Assembly: GCF_004965515.1 (NCBI RefSeq)
Contig: NZ_SSHH01000004.1
Coordinates: forward strand, 340,599 to 404,598
Direction: 5' to 3'
DNA: 64,000 nucleotides
Origin: Alteraurantiacibacter aquimixticola
GTDB lineage: Bacteria; Pseudomonadota; Alphaproteobacteria; Sphingomonadales; Sphingomonadaceae
The notes beneath the pieces are model-generated. The model was not told the DNA's origin and made no database searches. It saw only the letters and a list, made by a program, of their open reading frames with translations. Position numbers and translations under genes: made by a program. Shown here one piece after another: positions 1 to 9,214 of the stretch (the first letter of the stretch is position 1; each line of letters begins with the position of its first letter).

Positions 1-29
1 GCGGCAATCCAGAGCAGTCTAGTGCCGCC

Positions 30-58
30 CTGGATTGCGTCGCTTCGCTCGCAATGAC
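30..58. repeat. REP-like palindromic repeat at the nadC 5' end
   Basis: A 29-bp element begins CTGGATTGC and ends GCAATGAC. Its inner arms ATTGCG (34-39) and CGCAAT (50-55) can pair. A 9-base GCAATCCAG at 4-12 is the exact reverse complement of 30-38, so a larger hairpin is also possible. The outer ends CTGGATT and AATGAC are the same as those of the repeats flanking the GIY-YIG gene near 9.2-9.55 kb. It resembles short dispersed palindromes that I recall from sphingomonad genomes; that is memory, not a search. Confidence 0.65.
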
Positions 59-940
59 GAACTGAGGGGCAGTACCATCTCCCAATTCACCCTCCCCGGC
101 TTCGATCTCGACCAATTCGTCCGCGCCACTCTGGACGAGGACTTGGGCGTCGGCCTGCCCGGCGGGGGGCATGACGTGACGGCGGAGAGCGTGATTCCCG
201 CCGACGCGCGCTTTACCGGCGTGATGGACAGCCGCGATGCGATCGTGGTCGCGGGCCTGCCGGTGGCGGTAGCTTTCTTCCGCGCGCTCGACCCCGAGAT
301 GGAGATCGAGGTGCTGGTGGAGGAGGGTGCCTCGGTGCAGCCGGGCGCCGACCTGATGCGCCTGTCCGGCAATGCCCGCGCCATGCTGACGGCGGAACGC
401 AGCGCGCTTAATACCGTGCAGCACCTCTCCGGCATCGCAACCATGACACGCGAATATGTCGATGCGATGGGCGAGACTGACTGCACGCTCCTGGATACCC
501 GCAAGACCATTCCCGGCCTGCGCATGCTGGAAAAATATGCCACACGCATGGGCGGCGCGCAGAACCACCGCATGGGACTGTGGGATGCGGCGATGATCAA
601 GGACAACCACGTCCTCGTCGCCGGCAATGTGGGCGAGGCGGTACGACGCGCGGTCGATGCAGGCGTGAAGGACATCATCTGCGAAGTCGACCGGATTGAG
701 CAGATCGAACCCGCGCTCGCCGCCGGGGCCAGCCACCTCCTGCTCGACAATATGGACCCCGCCACCTTGCGCGAGGCCGTGGCGCTGGTTGCCGGACGCG
801 TCCCGACCGAGGCTTCGGGCGGCATCAATCTCGACACCATCGCCGCCAAGGCCGCGACAGGCGTGAACTATGTCTCGGTCGGCCGTCTGACGCAAAGCGC
901 GCCTGCCGCCGATATCGGGCTGGACTTTACGCCCGCCTGA
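35..940 (+). CDS. nadC: Nicotinate-nucleotide pyrophosphorylase (carboxylating)
   Basis: Quinolinate phosphoribosyltransferase makes nicotinate mononucleotide from quinolinate and PRPP in NAD synthesis. The core is clearly recognisable: an N-terminal segment LPGFDLDQFV, the substrate-binding stretch TRKTIPGLR near residue 155, KDNH near residue 189, and EASGGI near the C-terminus. The family is normally about 280-290 residues. The frame opens with a TTG at 35 that lies inside a REP-like repeat, and the first 13 or so residues look repeat-derived. No ATG, GTG or TTG occurs between there and the conserved TLPGFDLDQF. A GAGGGGC Shine-Dalgarno-like run sits at 63-69, just before an ATC codon at 77. 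The true start is therefore uncertain. Confidence 0.9.
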   Translation: MRRFARNDELRGSTISQFTLPGFDLDQFVRATLDEDLGVGLPGGGHDVTAESVIPADARFTGVMDSRDAIVVAGLPVAVAFFRALDPEMEIEVLVEEGASVQPGADLMRLSGNARAMLTAERSALNTVQHLSGIATMTREYVDAMGETDCTLLDTRKTIPGLRMLEKYATRMGGAQNHRMGLWDAAMIKDNHVLVAGNVGEAVRRAVDAGVKDIICEVDRIEQIEPALAAGASHLLLDNMDPATLREAVALVAGRVPTEASGGINLDTIAAKAATGVNYVSVGRLTQSAPAADIGLDFTPA

Positions 941-983
941 GCCTCTGCCACTCTCCCGCGATCAACGGGAAGGGGGGACATTC

Positions 984-1394
984 ATGCGTCCGGATTCAAT
1001 CAGGAATTTCGACCGGCTCTATCTTGGCGCGGTGGCGCTGAGCATGGTCAGCTTCGTGCTCACCTATAGCCAGGTGACCGCGATGTTAGAGGCGGAACTG
1101 GCAGGGTCAGGCGCAGAGGATATCGGCGGTACCGCGCTGATCATCGGCATCGGGATCGGAACGCTGATTTCGCTGGGCCTGTGGTACCTCGTCTCACGCA
1201 TGCGGATCGAATTCATCAAGTGGATCCTGATACTCCTGCTCGTCTACAGCCTCGCCGGCGTGCCGCAATCGCTGGAAATGGGCTTCGGCCTGTCGACAGC
1301 ACTGGGGCTGGTCGGCCTTGCCATGCAGGCGGGCGCGATCTGGTTCCTCGGCCGACCCGATGCCAAGGCATGGTTCGCCGAAAAGCGCGGCTGA
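984..1394 (+). CDS. Small hypothetical membrane protein
   Basis: This 136-residue protein has four hydrophobic stretches (about residues 12-30, 47-67, 75-92 and 102-122), so it is probably a four-helix inner-membrane protein. I do not recognise a family with confidence. A strong ribosome-binding site (GAAGGGGGGA) precedes the ATG. Its end overlaps the start of the RNase T2 gene by 25 bp, so the two are probably cotranscribed. No catalytic or binding motif is visible. Confidence 0.75.
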   Translation: MRPDSIRNFDRLYLGAVALSMVSFVLTYSQVTAMLEAELAGSGAEDIGGTALIIGIGIGTLISLGLWYLVSRMRIEFIKWILILLLVYSLAGVPQSLEMGFGLSTALGLVGLAMQAGAIWFLGRPDAKAWFAEKRG

Positions 1395-2098
1395 GCGCAG
1401 CGCTGCTGCTGGCGTTCGCGGGAGCGGCACTGCCCGCAGCCGCGCTGGCGCAAGCCTATCAGTGCTCGCTTCCAGCCGCTCCCTCAGCGGTGCCAGCGAT
1501 CGAGCAGGACGGACCCACGCGGCTGATGCCCGTCAGCGGCTACACGCTCGCTTTATCGTGGAGCCCGGAATTTTGCCGCACACGCGGCGATAGCCCGCGC
1601 CATGCGCGCCAGTGCTCGGGCCGTGAGGGGCGCTTCGGCTTCATCGTCCACGGCTTGTGGCCGAACGGACGCGGCGAGAGCTGGCCGCAATGGTGCCCCA
1701 CGCGCATCGACCTCAACCCCGCCATGGTCCGCCGGAACATGTGCATGACCCCCGATACGCGGCTGCTGGCCCGGCAATGGGCCAAGCATGGCAGCTGCAT
1801 GGGAGTGCAGCCGCAAACCTGGCTGCGCGTCACGCGGGTGCTGTGGAATTCGCTGCGCTGGCCAGATTTCGACCGCCTCTCGCGCCGCGACGACCTGACC
1901 GCTGGCGATATTCGCACGGCCTTTACAGAGGCCAATCCGCATTGGGAGGTCGAACATATCGGCCTGCGGGTGAACTCGCGCGGCTGGCTGCAGGAAATGC
2001 GCCTTTGTTATGCGCGCGATTTCAAGCCCATGCGGTGTACCCCCGGCCGGTTCGGACCCGCTGGCGACGAAGAAGTCAAGATCTGGCGCGGGCTTTGA
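1370..2098 (+). CDS. Secreted ribonuclease T2 family protein
   Basis: RNase T2 enzymes cut RNA through a 2',3'-cyclic phosphate and act outside the cytoplasm. The start was chosen at an ATG giving a positively charged tip, a hydrophobic stretch and an Ala-rich signal-peptidase site near residue 28. The two family motifs are present: HGLWPN with the first catalytic His at residue 94, and KHGSC with the second at residue 140. The residue three before KHG is Gln (RQWAKHG), where many members have Glu. There are several Cys residues, as expected for a disulfide-bonded exported enzyme. The length of 242 residues is typical. It overlaps the upstream membrane-protein gene. Confidence 0.88.
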   Translation: MVRRKARLSAALLLAFAGAALPAAALAQAYQCSLPAAPSAVPAIEQDGPTRLMPVSGYTLALSWSPEFCRTRGDSPRHARQCSGREGRFGFIVHGLWPNGRGESWPQWCPTRIDLNPAMVRRNMCMTPDTRLLARQWAKHGSCMGVQPQTWLRVTRVLWNSLRWPDFDRLSRRDDLTAGDIRTAFTEANPHWEVEHIGLRVNSRGWLQEMRLCYARDFKPMRCTPGRFGPAGDEEVKIWRGL

Positions 2099-2244
2099 TC
2101 CGGTCGCGGCAATGGCATCGGGCTCAGTAACTAGGGAAAAGATCATTTTTTGCAGTGGCTTGAGAGTTAATTCTATTACAAGAACTCCTCAGTAAATTCC
2201 CTTATCGTTAATGGGGCGCTCGTCAGCGAAGGGATGTCTGGAAT

Positions 2245-3273
2245 ATGCACAGGCTGCGCAAGGCCCTGTCCGAGGGTACGGTACCGGTCCTCGAGGATCC
2301 GACCGCGACGAAGGACGTCGCTCGCCGACAGGGAAATGGGACGCTTTGCGGGACCACGATCCACCGGGCCGTGCGCCGGCAATATCACCAGCGTAACGAG
2401 GAACGCTATCCTACCGAGGACCTGACCGCCACGGCCAGCTGGCGCAGGGAAACCAGCGAGCTGCGCGTCATCAATCTCTCCTCCAATGGGCTGCAGGTCG
2501 AAACCGGCCGCCAAGCGGAGATCGGCGAAGCAATCGAGGTTGCACTGGGCGAGTGCGATCCGGTCGAAAGCTCCGTACGCTGGATAAAGGACGATCGCAT
2601 CGGGCTGGAATTCACCGCCGAAACCCGCCTGCTGACTGAGGCGGGCGTGGTCGAATATGTGCTGGAGAATATCTCCGAGATCCTCAGCAGTTCGGGCGAG
2701 CCGGTCGACCGCCGCGTGGGTGTGGAACGGCGCGGCCGTGCCATGCGCCATGGCCTGGCCTGGCTGGGCGCCTTCACCGCCAAGGGCGAGACCGCCGCCG
2801 TGCTGCTGCGCAATATCTCGCAGACCGGCGCCATGCTGCATCTCGACGATCCGATCGAACTCGCCAAGGGCGATGCCTGCACGCTCGACCTGGGCGAGGC
2901 TGGCATGCTGTCGGCCACGGTCAAATGGTCGGCTGGGGAAGAGATCGGCGTGAAGTTCGACGAGGAGTTCGACATCGCGCAGCTGGTCAACCACGCTGCC
3001 GCCGATGTCGGCCTGCTGACCGGAGAAGAGGAGGAGGCGGTAGTCGATCCGCGATCCGCTTACGCGCCCACTATCGATCAGGTCCTGCAGAAGAAGCCGT
3101 GGCAATCAAGTGGCCAGCCGTGCCGCCGCGACGTCACCCCGGACGGAGCCGGGGACGATGGCGAAGCACGGATCGGCCCGCCTTCGCTGCGGGAACTCTA
3201 CGACACCATGTATCCGAATGGCCGCCCTGATGCATCGCCGCTGGGCGAACAGCCCGGCAGCCTGGAAGCCTGA
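2245..3273 (+). CDS. Tandem PilZ-domain protein
   Basis: PilZ domains bind cyclic di-GMP. Two are visible. The first (about residues 45-125) has RNEER followed by NLSSNG. The second (about 155-245) has an Arg-rich VERRGR segment followed by NISQTG. Both match the RxxxR and (D/N)xSxxG pattern used for ligand binding, so both may be active. About 50 N-terminal and 90 C-terminal residues, the latter rich in Pro, Gly and Asp, belong to no domain I recognise. There is no signal peptide, so it should act in the cytoplasm. The gene stands alone on its strand, converging on tadA. The output it controls cannot be deduced. Confidence 0.85.
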   Translation: MHRLRKALSEGTVPVLEDPTATKDVARRQGNGTLCGTTIHRAVRRQYHQRNEERYPTEDLTATASWRRETSELRVINLSSNGLQVETGRQAEIGEAIEVALGECDPVESSVRWIKDDRIGLEFTAETRLLTEAGVVEYVLENISEILSSSGEPVDRRVGVERRGRAMRHGLAWLGAFTAKGETAAVLLRNISQTGAMLHLDDPIELAKGDACTLDLGEAGMLSATVKWSAGEEIGVKFDEEFDIAQLVNHAAADVGLLTGEEEEAVVDPRSAYAPTIDQVLQKKPWQSSGQPCRRDVTPDGAGDDGEARIGPPSLRELYDTMYPNGRPDASPLGEQPGSLEA

Positions 3274-3294
3274 GACACCTTTCGGCGGGCGGCA

Positions 3295-3750
3295 TCACCG
3301 CCTGGCCGTGAAGAATTCCTTCAGCAGCGCGCCCGCTTCGGCCTCACCCACGCCCGCAATCACTTCGGGCCGGTGCAGGCATTGCGCCTGCTCGAACACG
3401 CGCGCGCCATGTTCGACCGCGCCGCCCTTGGGATCGGACGCGCCATAAGTCAGCCGGGCAATGCGCGCATGACTGATAGCCCCCGCGCACATGGCACAGG
3501 GTTCCAGCGTCACATAGAGATCGCAGCCGGTCAGCCGCTCCGACCCCAAGGCACGCGCCGCCATGCGCAGCGCCACGATTTCGGCATGGGCGGTGGGATC
3601 GTGGTCGGTACGGGTGAGGTTGTGGCCCTCGCCGATGACCACGCCATCCTTCACCACCACCGCGCCCACCGGCACTTCGCCCGATTCGCCTGCCGTGCGG
3701 GCATGGGCCAGCGCCTGCAGCATGGGATCGGGAGTGGGCCAGCGGGTCAT
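3295..3750 (-). CDS. tadA: tRNA(adenine-34) deaminase
   Basis: TadA converts adenosine to inosine at the wobble position of tRNA-Arg. The zinc and catalytic motifs of the cytidine-deaminase fold are complete: H55-A-E57 and P-C85-xx-C88 (PCAMC). The start MTRWPTPDPM gives 151 residues, the usual size. A 12-residue upstream extension in frame is not conserved-looking and was not used. The gene converges with the PilZ gene, leaving 21 bp between the stop codons. Confidence 0.95.
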   Translation of the reverse strand: MTRWPTPDPMLQALAHARTAGESGEVPVGAVVVKDGVVIGEGHNLTRTDHDPTAHAEIVALRMAARALGSERLTGCDLYVTLEPCAMCAGAISHARIARLTYGASDPKGGAVEHGARVFEQAQCLHRPEVIAGVGEAEAGALLKEFFTARR

Positions 3751-3911
3751 GCGATTCTCGCTAGACTCTGACGGCAAAGGCGGCAATGGGCGGTTTCACA
3801 GCGCCTTTCGTGGGCGCCAGATGCTTGACGGGGGTGCGCGCCACCTGTATGCGCCCGCCTTCTTCCAGCATTAGCTGTAACCGATTCACACTCGAGACGA
3901 GAGTTTTCGCC

Positions 3912-4199
3912 ATGTCCCGCGTTTGCGAACTTACCGGCAAGAGCCGCCAGGTCGGCAACAATGTCAGCCACGCCAACAACAAGACCAAGCGTGTCTTCCT
4001 GCCCAACCTGCAGAAGGTCACGCTGATCAGCGAGAAGCTGGACCGCAGCTTCAAGTTCCGCGTTTCCACGCAGGGCCTGCGTTCGGTCGAGCACAATGGC
4101 GGCCTCGACAACTGGCTGCTGAAGACCAGCGATGCCAAGCTTTCGGACAATGCGCTGAAGGTGAAGCGTGAGCTGAAGAAGGCGATTGCCGCGGCCTGA
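3912..4199 (+). CDS. rpmB: 50S ribosomal protein L28
   Basis: The 95-residue product begins [10 protein letters not shown] and contains [12 protein letters not shown], which is diagnostic of the longer alphaproteobacterial L28. The start is the ATG directly before SRVCEL; an in-frame upstream extension has no L28 similarity. A GC-rich hairpin with a T run follows the stop, so this is probably a single-gene transcript. The first Cys of a possible zinc site is present, but no full CxxC pair is seen. Confidence 0.97.
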   Translation: MSRVCELTGKSRQVGNNVSHANNKTKRVFLPNLQKVTLISEKLDRSFKFRVSTQGLRSVEHNGGLDNWLLKTSDAKLSDNALKVKRELKKAIAAA

Positions 4200-4224
4200 C
4201 CCGCGCACCATCGCTGGCCTTGAA

Positions 4225-4256
4225 GGGGCGCCCGCCGGATGGCGAGGCGCCCTTTT
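4225..4256 (+). terminator. Intrinsic terminator after rpmB
   Basis: Arms GGGCGCC (4226-4232) and GGCGCCC (4246-4252) enclose a second small hairpin and are followed by TTTT. It lies just past the rpmB stop and abuts the stop codon of the converging phytase-like gene. Confidence 0.75.
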
Positions 4257-5257
4257 CATTGCGCGTCAGGCGATTCGTCGCTTTCCGGTGTCCATTCCAG
4301 CCGCGCCAGCAGGCTGCGCTGAAAAGCGGAGCGATTGTCGTCCGCGATCAGCCAGATCGTCACGCTTTCCCCTTCGCCCGGCACGATTGCCATGCCCTCA
4401 TAATTCTCGCGCGGGAGCAGCGCGTCGAGATCGGCGACCACCTCGAGGTGCCACGCCTGTTCCGGATCGATCTTTGCGGGATCCGCCAGCGCCAGCCGCA
4501 CCGAGAAAGGCGGATAGGTCATCTCGACCTTGCGCAGCAGCACCAGCACGCGGCCATCGGGCAAGGCGCCCATATCGGTGGGCGAATAGCCTTCCGGCGC
4601 GGTAAAGCCGAACGCCAGGGCTTCGGCGCCTTCCACCGGATCGCCAGGATAAAGCAGGGCGACGCGCCCCTGCTCCGGCAGGACGATGAAGCGGCCATCG
4701 GCAAGGCGCACCATCGCTTCCGCCCCACTGTTCACGCTCCAGCCCCGCCATTCGGGAGGCTGGACGCCGCCTTCAAGCCGGCTTTCCGCATCATAGCGCA
4801 GCAAGCTGTGCGAGACTTCGAAGCCAAGCCAATAGGTGCCGGTGGCAGGATCGCGGGTCACCGATTCGATATCGGGGAATTTGCCGGCAAACTCGCCGCG
4901 ATCCCGGATATTGGCAAAGCGCGTGCCGAAATCGCTGCTGGTCCCGGGCGCCGGGAAGGTCAGCATCGAACCGCGATCGGAGAAGGCCCTCAACAGGTCC
5001 GGCCCCAGCGCCAGCAAAGCGGAATAACCGCCGAAATTCAGGTTCTCGCTGTCGAGCTCCCAAAGGCCGGTGCGCGTGAAACCGCCATTGGTGAGGGGAA
5101 GATCAGTGGCAGCCAAGGGACGAACGGTCATGCCCAGTTCGGCGGTTTCAGGCACATCGCTGCGCAGCAATGTGCCCGGCGCAAGTGCCAGCGCCAGCAG
5201 GCCGATGGCGAGCAAGCGGCTGCGTGCGCGCTTCGGTCGGTCAGCTGACGCAGTCAT
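4256..5257 (-). CDS. Exported esterase-like/phytase-like protein
   Basis: The 333-residue protein has an N-terminal hydrophobic helix (about residues 14-30) after a basic stretch, which is a signal peptide or anchor. The rest is beta-propeller-like, with repeated segments such as GGYSALLALG, AEAMVRLADGRF and DMGALPDGRVLVL. This matches the phytase-like esterase family (PF13449 as I recall it). The substrate is unknown, and phytase activity should not be assumed. It is the last gene of the xseA-DUF2093-M23 peptidase series, 12 bp behind the peptidase gene, which suggests an envelope role. Confidence 0.75.
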   Translation of the reverse strand: MTASADRPKRARSRLLAIGLLALALAPGTLLRSDVPETAELGMTVRPLAATDLPLTNGGFTRTGLWELDSENLNFGGYSALLALGPDLLRAFSDRGSMLTFPAPGTSSDFGTRFANIRDRGEFAGKFPDIESVTRDPATGTYWLGFEVSHSLLRYDAESRLEGGVQPPEWRGWSVNSGAEAMVRLADGRFIVLPEQGRVALLYPGDPVEGAEALAFGFTAPEGYSPTDMGALPDGRVLVLLRKVEMTYPPFSVRLALADPAKIDPEQAWHLEVVADLDALLPRENYEGMAIVPGEGESVTIWLIADDNRSAFQRSLLARLEWTPESDESPDAQ

Positions 5258-5269
5258 GCGCGATGATGC

Positions 5270-6211
5270 TCAGGGCATGGGCCCGGTGAAGAGCAGCGGG
5301 TCAAGCCGCGCATCGCGCCATTTGAGGCTCCAGTGAAGATGCGGCCCCGTGGCCCTGCCGGAAGAGCCGATGCGGCCGAGATACTGGCCCTGCTCCACCG
5401 CCTCGCCTTCCGAAACGGCGATTTCCGACAGATGCAGGAAGGCCGAATTGAGGCCCTGCCCATGATCGATGATGAGGAGATAGCCTTCAAGGCTGAAGGG
5501 CTGCGCCGTCGCCAGCGTCACCACACCTGCGGCGGGCGCGACGAAGGGGTTGCCGCTGCCGCCCGTGGCGATGTCGATCCCCGAATGATAACTGCCCGGC
5601 TCCCCGCGATAGATGCGCTGCGAGCCGAAGCGGCCCGAGATGCGCCCGCTGAGCGGCCAGATGAAGTCCTCGCTCCAGCCGCTAGCCGGCGCCTCTTGCG
5701 TACGCGCGGCATTGATCTGCGCGAGTTCGGGGCGGCGGCGTTCCATGAAAGCGGCGCTCGCCCCGCCGGGACTGCGCGCGACATTGACGCGTTCGATTTG
5801 CCAGTCGCGTGGAGCGACGGCGAGCGGGCTGACGATTTCGCGGCCATCTTCGAGCAAGGCGACAAGCTGCGCCTCCGGTCCCGCATCACGGTCGAAGGCG
5901 GCGAAGAAATAGCCGTCCTCGTCGAATGCCAGTTCCTGATCGCCCAGTCTTGCGGCTTCGGTACCGCCGGGGACCTGGCCGCGCAGCCAGCCGCCCTGGA
6001 TCAGCTCGCCATCATAGACGAAAGTGGTCGGGCCGACCGGCGTCGGCGTAGGAGTGGGCGTCGGTTCCGGCCTTGGCGCCTCGGCGATCTCCGGCTCTGC
6101 GATCGGCTGCACCGTTTCCACGCGCTCCGCCTCGGCCCCGTCATCGGGAACCACTGTGCAGGCGGCAAGCGAGAGAACGGCGGCAGAGGCCGCGAAGAGC
6201 ACCGGTTTCAC
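5270..6211 (-). CDS. M23-family peptidase lipoprotein
   Basis: M23 (lysostaphin-type) metallopeptidases cut peptidoglycan cross-links or act as amidase activators. The GTG start overlaps the stop of the DUF2093 gene (GTGA). It gives a lipoprotein signal ending in LSLAAC, so Cys14 or so would be lipidated. A PTPTPTPTPV linker follows. The C-terminal domain carries the zinc ligands HSGID (HxxxD) and HLHW (HxH), so it looks catalytically competent. The product has 313 residues. The reading frame extends upstream without similarity, and the coupled GTG is the better start. Confidence 0.88.
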   Translation of the reverse strand: MKPVLFAASAAVLSLAACTVVPDDGAEAERVETVQPIAEPEIAEAPRPEPTPTPTPTPVGPTTFVYDGELIQGGWLRGQVPGGTEAARLGDQELAFDEDGYFFAAFDRDAGPEAQLVALLEDGREIVSPLAVAPRDWQIERVNVARSPGGASAAFMERRRPELAQINAARTQEAPASGWSEDFIWPLSGRISGRFGSQRIYRGEPGSYHSGIDIATGGSGNPFVAPAAGVVTLATAQPFSLEGYLLIIDHGQGLNSAFLHLSEIAVSEGEAVEQGQYLGRIGSSGRATGPHLHWSLKWRDARLDPLLFTGPMP

Positions 6212-6411
6212 AGGTCCTCGAGCGCGCGCCGGGTGGAGATTTCCGCGCTGGCATAGGCTTCCTGCCGGTCCACGCTCCAATAGCGCAGCTCCTCCAGCAT
6301 GATCGCCTCGCCCGTGACGGCGCAGGCCACGTAATGGCCGGGCTTGACCACGCGAAAGCCGTTGGGCCCGTAAATCAGGGTGGCCGGGTTGTCCGAAGAT
6401 GACATCAACAT
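6208..6411 (-). CDS. DUF2093 domain protein
   Basis: This small protein has 67 residues. The segment FRVVKPGHYVACAVTG followed by LRYWSV is typical of DUF2093, a conserved alphaproteobacterial family of unknown function. The start may be the first ATG or the ATG two codons later (MSSSDN). It lies 27 bp after xseA and overlaps the M23 peptidase start, so it is in the same operon. No function can be given. Confidence 0.85.
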   Translation of the reverse strand: MLMSSSDNPATLIYGPNGFRVVKPGHYVACAVTGEAIMLEELRYWSVDRQEAYASAEISTRRALEDL

Positions 6412-6438
6412 GTGCGCGTCCCTATCAATGAAGCTTTC

Positions 6439-7878
6439 TCAAAGCAATTTGGGCTGGCCGGGTTCGGGCGGTTTCGGCTTGCGGGCGGCGGGCCTTTTCG
6501 CCCCCGCCGGAACCACGTCCAGCTCGCCATCGGCAAAACGGATAGCAAGCTGCGCCTTTCCCTGCGCTGAAGCGCGGCTGGTCACCGCCTTGCCCGCCTG
6601 GTCCAGCACCATCGCATAGCCGCGTGCGAGCGGCTTGTCGGGATGGAGCTGTTCGGCGAGCCGGGCGAGCGCATCGACGCGCTGCTGCCGTTCCGCAATC
6701 GGCCTTTGCACCAATGTGGGGACGAGGCGCACATTGGCAAGGCGGGACCGCCCATCGCGCAGGTTCCGCTGCAGCATGGCGGGCGCAAGGCGCAAGCGAG
6801 CAAGGCTTTCGCGCCCCCGCGCCGCCTTGTCGAGCAGGCCGCGCCGCAGTCTTTCGGACAGCTCGTCCAGCTTCTGCGCCTGCGGTTGCAGCAATTGCTC
6901 CGGCTTCGGCAGTCGCTGCGCCCGCGCTTCCAGCCGCTCGCGGCCGAGAGTGACAGGGCGCATCGCCGTCTTGCGCTGACGCAGGCCCAAATCGTCGAGA
7001 TAGTTGGCCAGTTCCGTGCGAACTGGCACCGCCATCTCCGCCGCAGCGGTGGGCGTGGGCGCGCGGCGGTCGGCGGCGAAGTCGCACAAGGTCGTGTCGG
7101 TCTCATGCCCCACGGCACTGATGACGGGGATGGGCGAATCGGCCACGGCGCGGACCACCACTTCCTCGTTGAAGGCCCACAGATCCTCGATCGAGCCGCC
7201 GCCACGCGCCACGATCAGCAGGTCGGGCCGCTCGCCCTCGCCCATCGCGCCGAATCCGCGCACGGCCGCCGCGACCTGCTCGGCCGCGCCCTGCCCCTGC
7301 ACCAGCACGGGCCAGACGAGCACATGGCTGGGAAAGCGATCGGCCAGCCGGTGGAGGATATCGCGGATCACCGCGCCGGTGGGAGAGGTCACGACGCCGA
7401 TGGCCTTCGGGATGAAAGGAAGGGCGCGCTTGCGCTCCGGCGCGAAGAGCCCCTCCGCCTCCAGCCGCTTGCGCGTCTTTTCAAGGAGGGCGAGGAGCGC
7501 GCCTTCGCCGGCGATCTCCATGCTTTCCATCACGATCTGGTATTTGGAGCGGCCGGGATAGGTGGTGATCTTGCCGGTCGCGACCACCTCGATCCCGTCT
7601 TCCGGCACGAAGGACAGGCGCTGCGTGGTGCCGCGCCACATGACGGCATCGATCACCGCCTTCTCGTCCTTCAGGCTGGCATAGAGGTGGCCGGAAGCCG
7701 CGCGCTTCACGCCCGAAAGCTCTCCGCGCAGCTTCACATAGCCGAAGCGATCCTCCACCGTTCGCTTCAAAGCCTGAGAAATCTCGGTGATCGTGAGCGC
7801 AGCGGAATTGTCCCCGGCGCTCTCCTTGGCTACCAGCCCCTCTCTTGCAGAATCGAAATCGGAATTGGAGCCGGGCAT
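6439..7878 (-). CDS. xseA: Exodeoxyribonuclease VII large subunit
   Basis: XseA with XseB degrades single-stranded DNA. The 479-residue product has the N-terminal OB fold ([21 protein letters not shown] and [12 protein letters not shown]), then the catalytic domain with [25 protein letters not shown] and [14 protein letters not shown]. The ATG at 7878 was chosen because it gives the usual short N-terminus and has AGAGGA upstream of it on the minus strand. This start overlaps the ATG of the divergent purD. The small subunit xseB is not in the window. Confidence 0.95.
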   Translation of the reverse strand: MPGSNSDFDSAREGLVAKESAGDNSAALTITEISQALKRTVEDRFGYVKLRGELSGVKRAASGHLYASLKDEKAVIDAVMWRGTTQRLSFVPEDGIEVVATGKITTYPGRSKYQIVMESMEIAGEGALLALLEKTRKRLEAEGLFAPERKRALPFIPKAIGVVTSPTGAVIRDILHRLADRFPSHVLVWPVLVQGQGAAEQVAAAVRGFGAMGEGERPDLLIVARGGGSIEDLWAFNEEVVVRAVADSPIPVISAVGHETDTTLCDFAADRRAPTPTAAAEMAVPVRTELANYLDDLGLRQRKTAMRPVTLGRERLEARAQRLPKPEQLLQPQAQKLDELSERLRRGLLDKAARGRESLARLRLAPAMLQRNLRDGRSRLANVRLVPTLVQRPIAERQQRVDALARLAEQLHPDKPLARGYAMVLDQAGKAVTSRASAQGKAQLAIRFADGELDVVPAGAKRPAARKPKPPEPGQPKLL

Positions 7879-9160
7879 GAACATCCTCTTGCTGGGATCG
7901 GGTGGACGCGAACATGCGCTGAGCTGGAAGCTCGCGCAATCCCGCGTCATCGCGAAAGAGGGCGGAAAGCTGTTCGCATCCCCCGGAAATCCGGGCATCG
8001 CCGACCATGCCGAATGCTTCGACATGGATGTGACCGATCACGACCTCGTCACCGCCTTTTGCGAGCAAGAGCAGATCGGCCTCGTCGTGATCGGGCCGGA
8101 AGCGCCGCTGGTCGATGGCCTTGCCGACACTTTGCGCGGCGAAGGCGTATCCGTCTTCGGCCCCTCCAAGGCCGCCGCGCAGCTCGAAGGCAGCAAGGGC
8201 TTCACCAAGGATATGTGCGAGCGGGCGGGCATTCCCACCGCAGGTTACGTGCGCACCACCACGCTGGACGAGGCAAAGGCCGCGCTCGACAAGTTTGACG
8301 CGCCCTATGTGCTCAAGGCCGATGGCCTAGCCGCGGGCAAGGGCGTGGTGATCGCCGAGAACCGCGAAGATGCCGAGGCGGCGCTGGAAGACATGTTCGG
8401 CGGCCAGTTCGGCGATGCCGGGGCCGAAGTCGTGATCGAGGAGTTCATGCGCGGCGAGGAAGCGAGCTTCTTTGCGCTGACCGATGGCGCCTCCATCCTC
8501 GCTTTCGGCACCGCGCAGGATCACAAGCGCGTGGGCGAAGGCGATACCGGCCCCAATACCGGCGGCATGGGCGCCTACAGCCCCGCCACGATCATCACGC
8601 CGGAACTGCGCGCCGAGGTGATGCAGAAGATCATCACCCCCACCGTGCGGCAGATGGCCGATGACGGCATGCCCTATTCAGGCGTGCTCTATGCCGGGCT
8701 GATGCTGACCGATGAGGGGCCGAAGCTGGTCGAGTACAACTGCCGCTTCGGCGATCCCGAATGCCAGGTGCTGTTGATGCGGCTGGAGGAAGACCTCGCC
8801 GACTACATGCTCGCCTGCGCCACCAATGCGCTCGGCACGATGGAGCGCCCGCGCTTCTCCTCCGATACAGCGATGACCGTGGTGATGGCGGCCAAGGGCT
8901 ATCCGGGCACGCCTGAGAAAGGCGGCATGATCGACCTGAAGGATGCCGAGACTGATGGCGCGAAGGTCTTCCACGCGGGGACGTTGCTGGATGACGATAA
9001 CGTGCTGCGCGCGAATGGCGGACGAGTGCTGAACGTCACCGCGAAGGGCGCGGACGTGAAGGCCGCGCGCGATGCGGCATATGCGGCGGTGGAGAAGGTG
9101 GACTTCGCCAGCGGCTTTTACCGCAGCGATATCGGCTGGCGCGAGATTGGGCGGGGGTGA
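7877..9160 (+). CDS. purD: Phosphoribosylamine-glycine ligase
   Basis: PurD (GAR synthetase) catalyses the second step of purine synthesis. The start [19 protein letters not shown] is classic and is preceded by GGAG six bases upstream. The ATP-grasp domain shows [11 protein letters not shown] and [12 protein letters not shown]. At 427 residues it has the family's usual size. Its ATG and the ATG of xseA share the palindrome CATG, so each gene's ribosome-binding site lies in the other's first codons. A REP-like repeat follows 14 bp after the stop. Confidence 0.97.
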   Translation: MNILLLGSGGREHALSWKLAQSRVIAKEGGKLFASPGNPGIADHAECFDMDVTDHDLVTAFCEQEQIGLVVIGPEAPLVDGLADTLRGEGVSVFGPSKAAAQLEGSKGFTKDMCERAGIPTAGYVRTTTLDEAKAALDKFDAPYVLKADGLAAGKGVVIAENREDAEAALEDMFGGQFGDAGAEVVIEEFMRGEEASFFALTDGASILAFGTAQDHKRVGEGDTGPNTGGMGAYSPATIITPELRAEVMQKIITPTVRQMADDGMPYSGVLYAGLMLTDEGPKLVEYNCRFGDPECQVLLMRLEEDLADYMLACATNALGTMERPRFSSDTAMTVVMAAKGYPGTPEKGGMIDLKDAETDGAKVFHAGTLLDDDNVLRANGGRVLNVTAKGADVKAARDAAYAAVEKVDFASGFYRSDIGWREIGRG

Positions 9161-9174
9161 GGTTCACTCCCAAC

Positions 9175-9201
9175 GTCATTCCCGCGAAGGCGGGAATCCA
9201 G
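9175..9201 (+). repeat. Left 27-bp inverted repeat of the GIY-YIG unit
   Basis: The element contains ATTCCCGC (9178-9185), the loop GAAG and GCGGGAAT (9190-9197), an 8-bp perfect hairpin. It is flanked by GTC and CCAG. The whole 27-mer is an exact reverse complement of the copy at 9527-9553. Confidence 0.9.
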
Positions 9202-9214
9202 TAGCGATTTAGTT

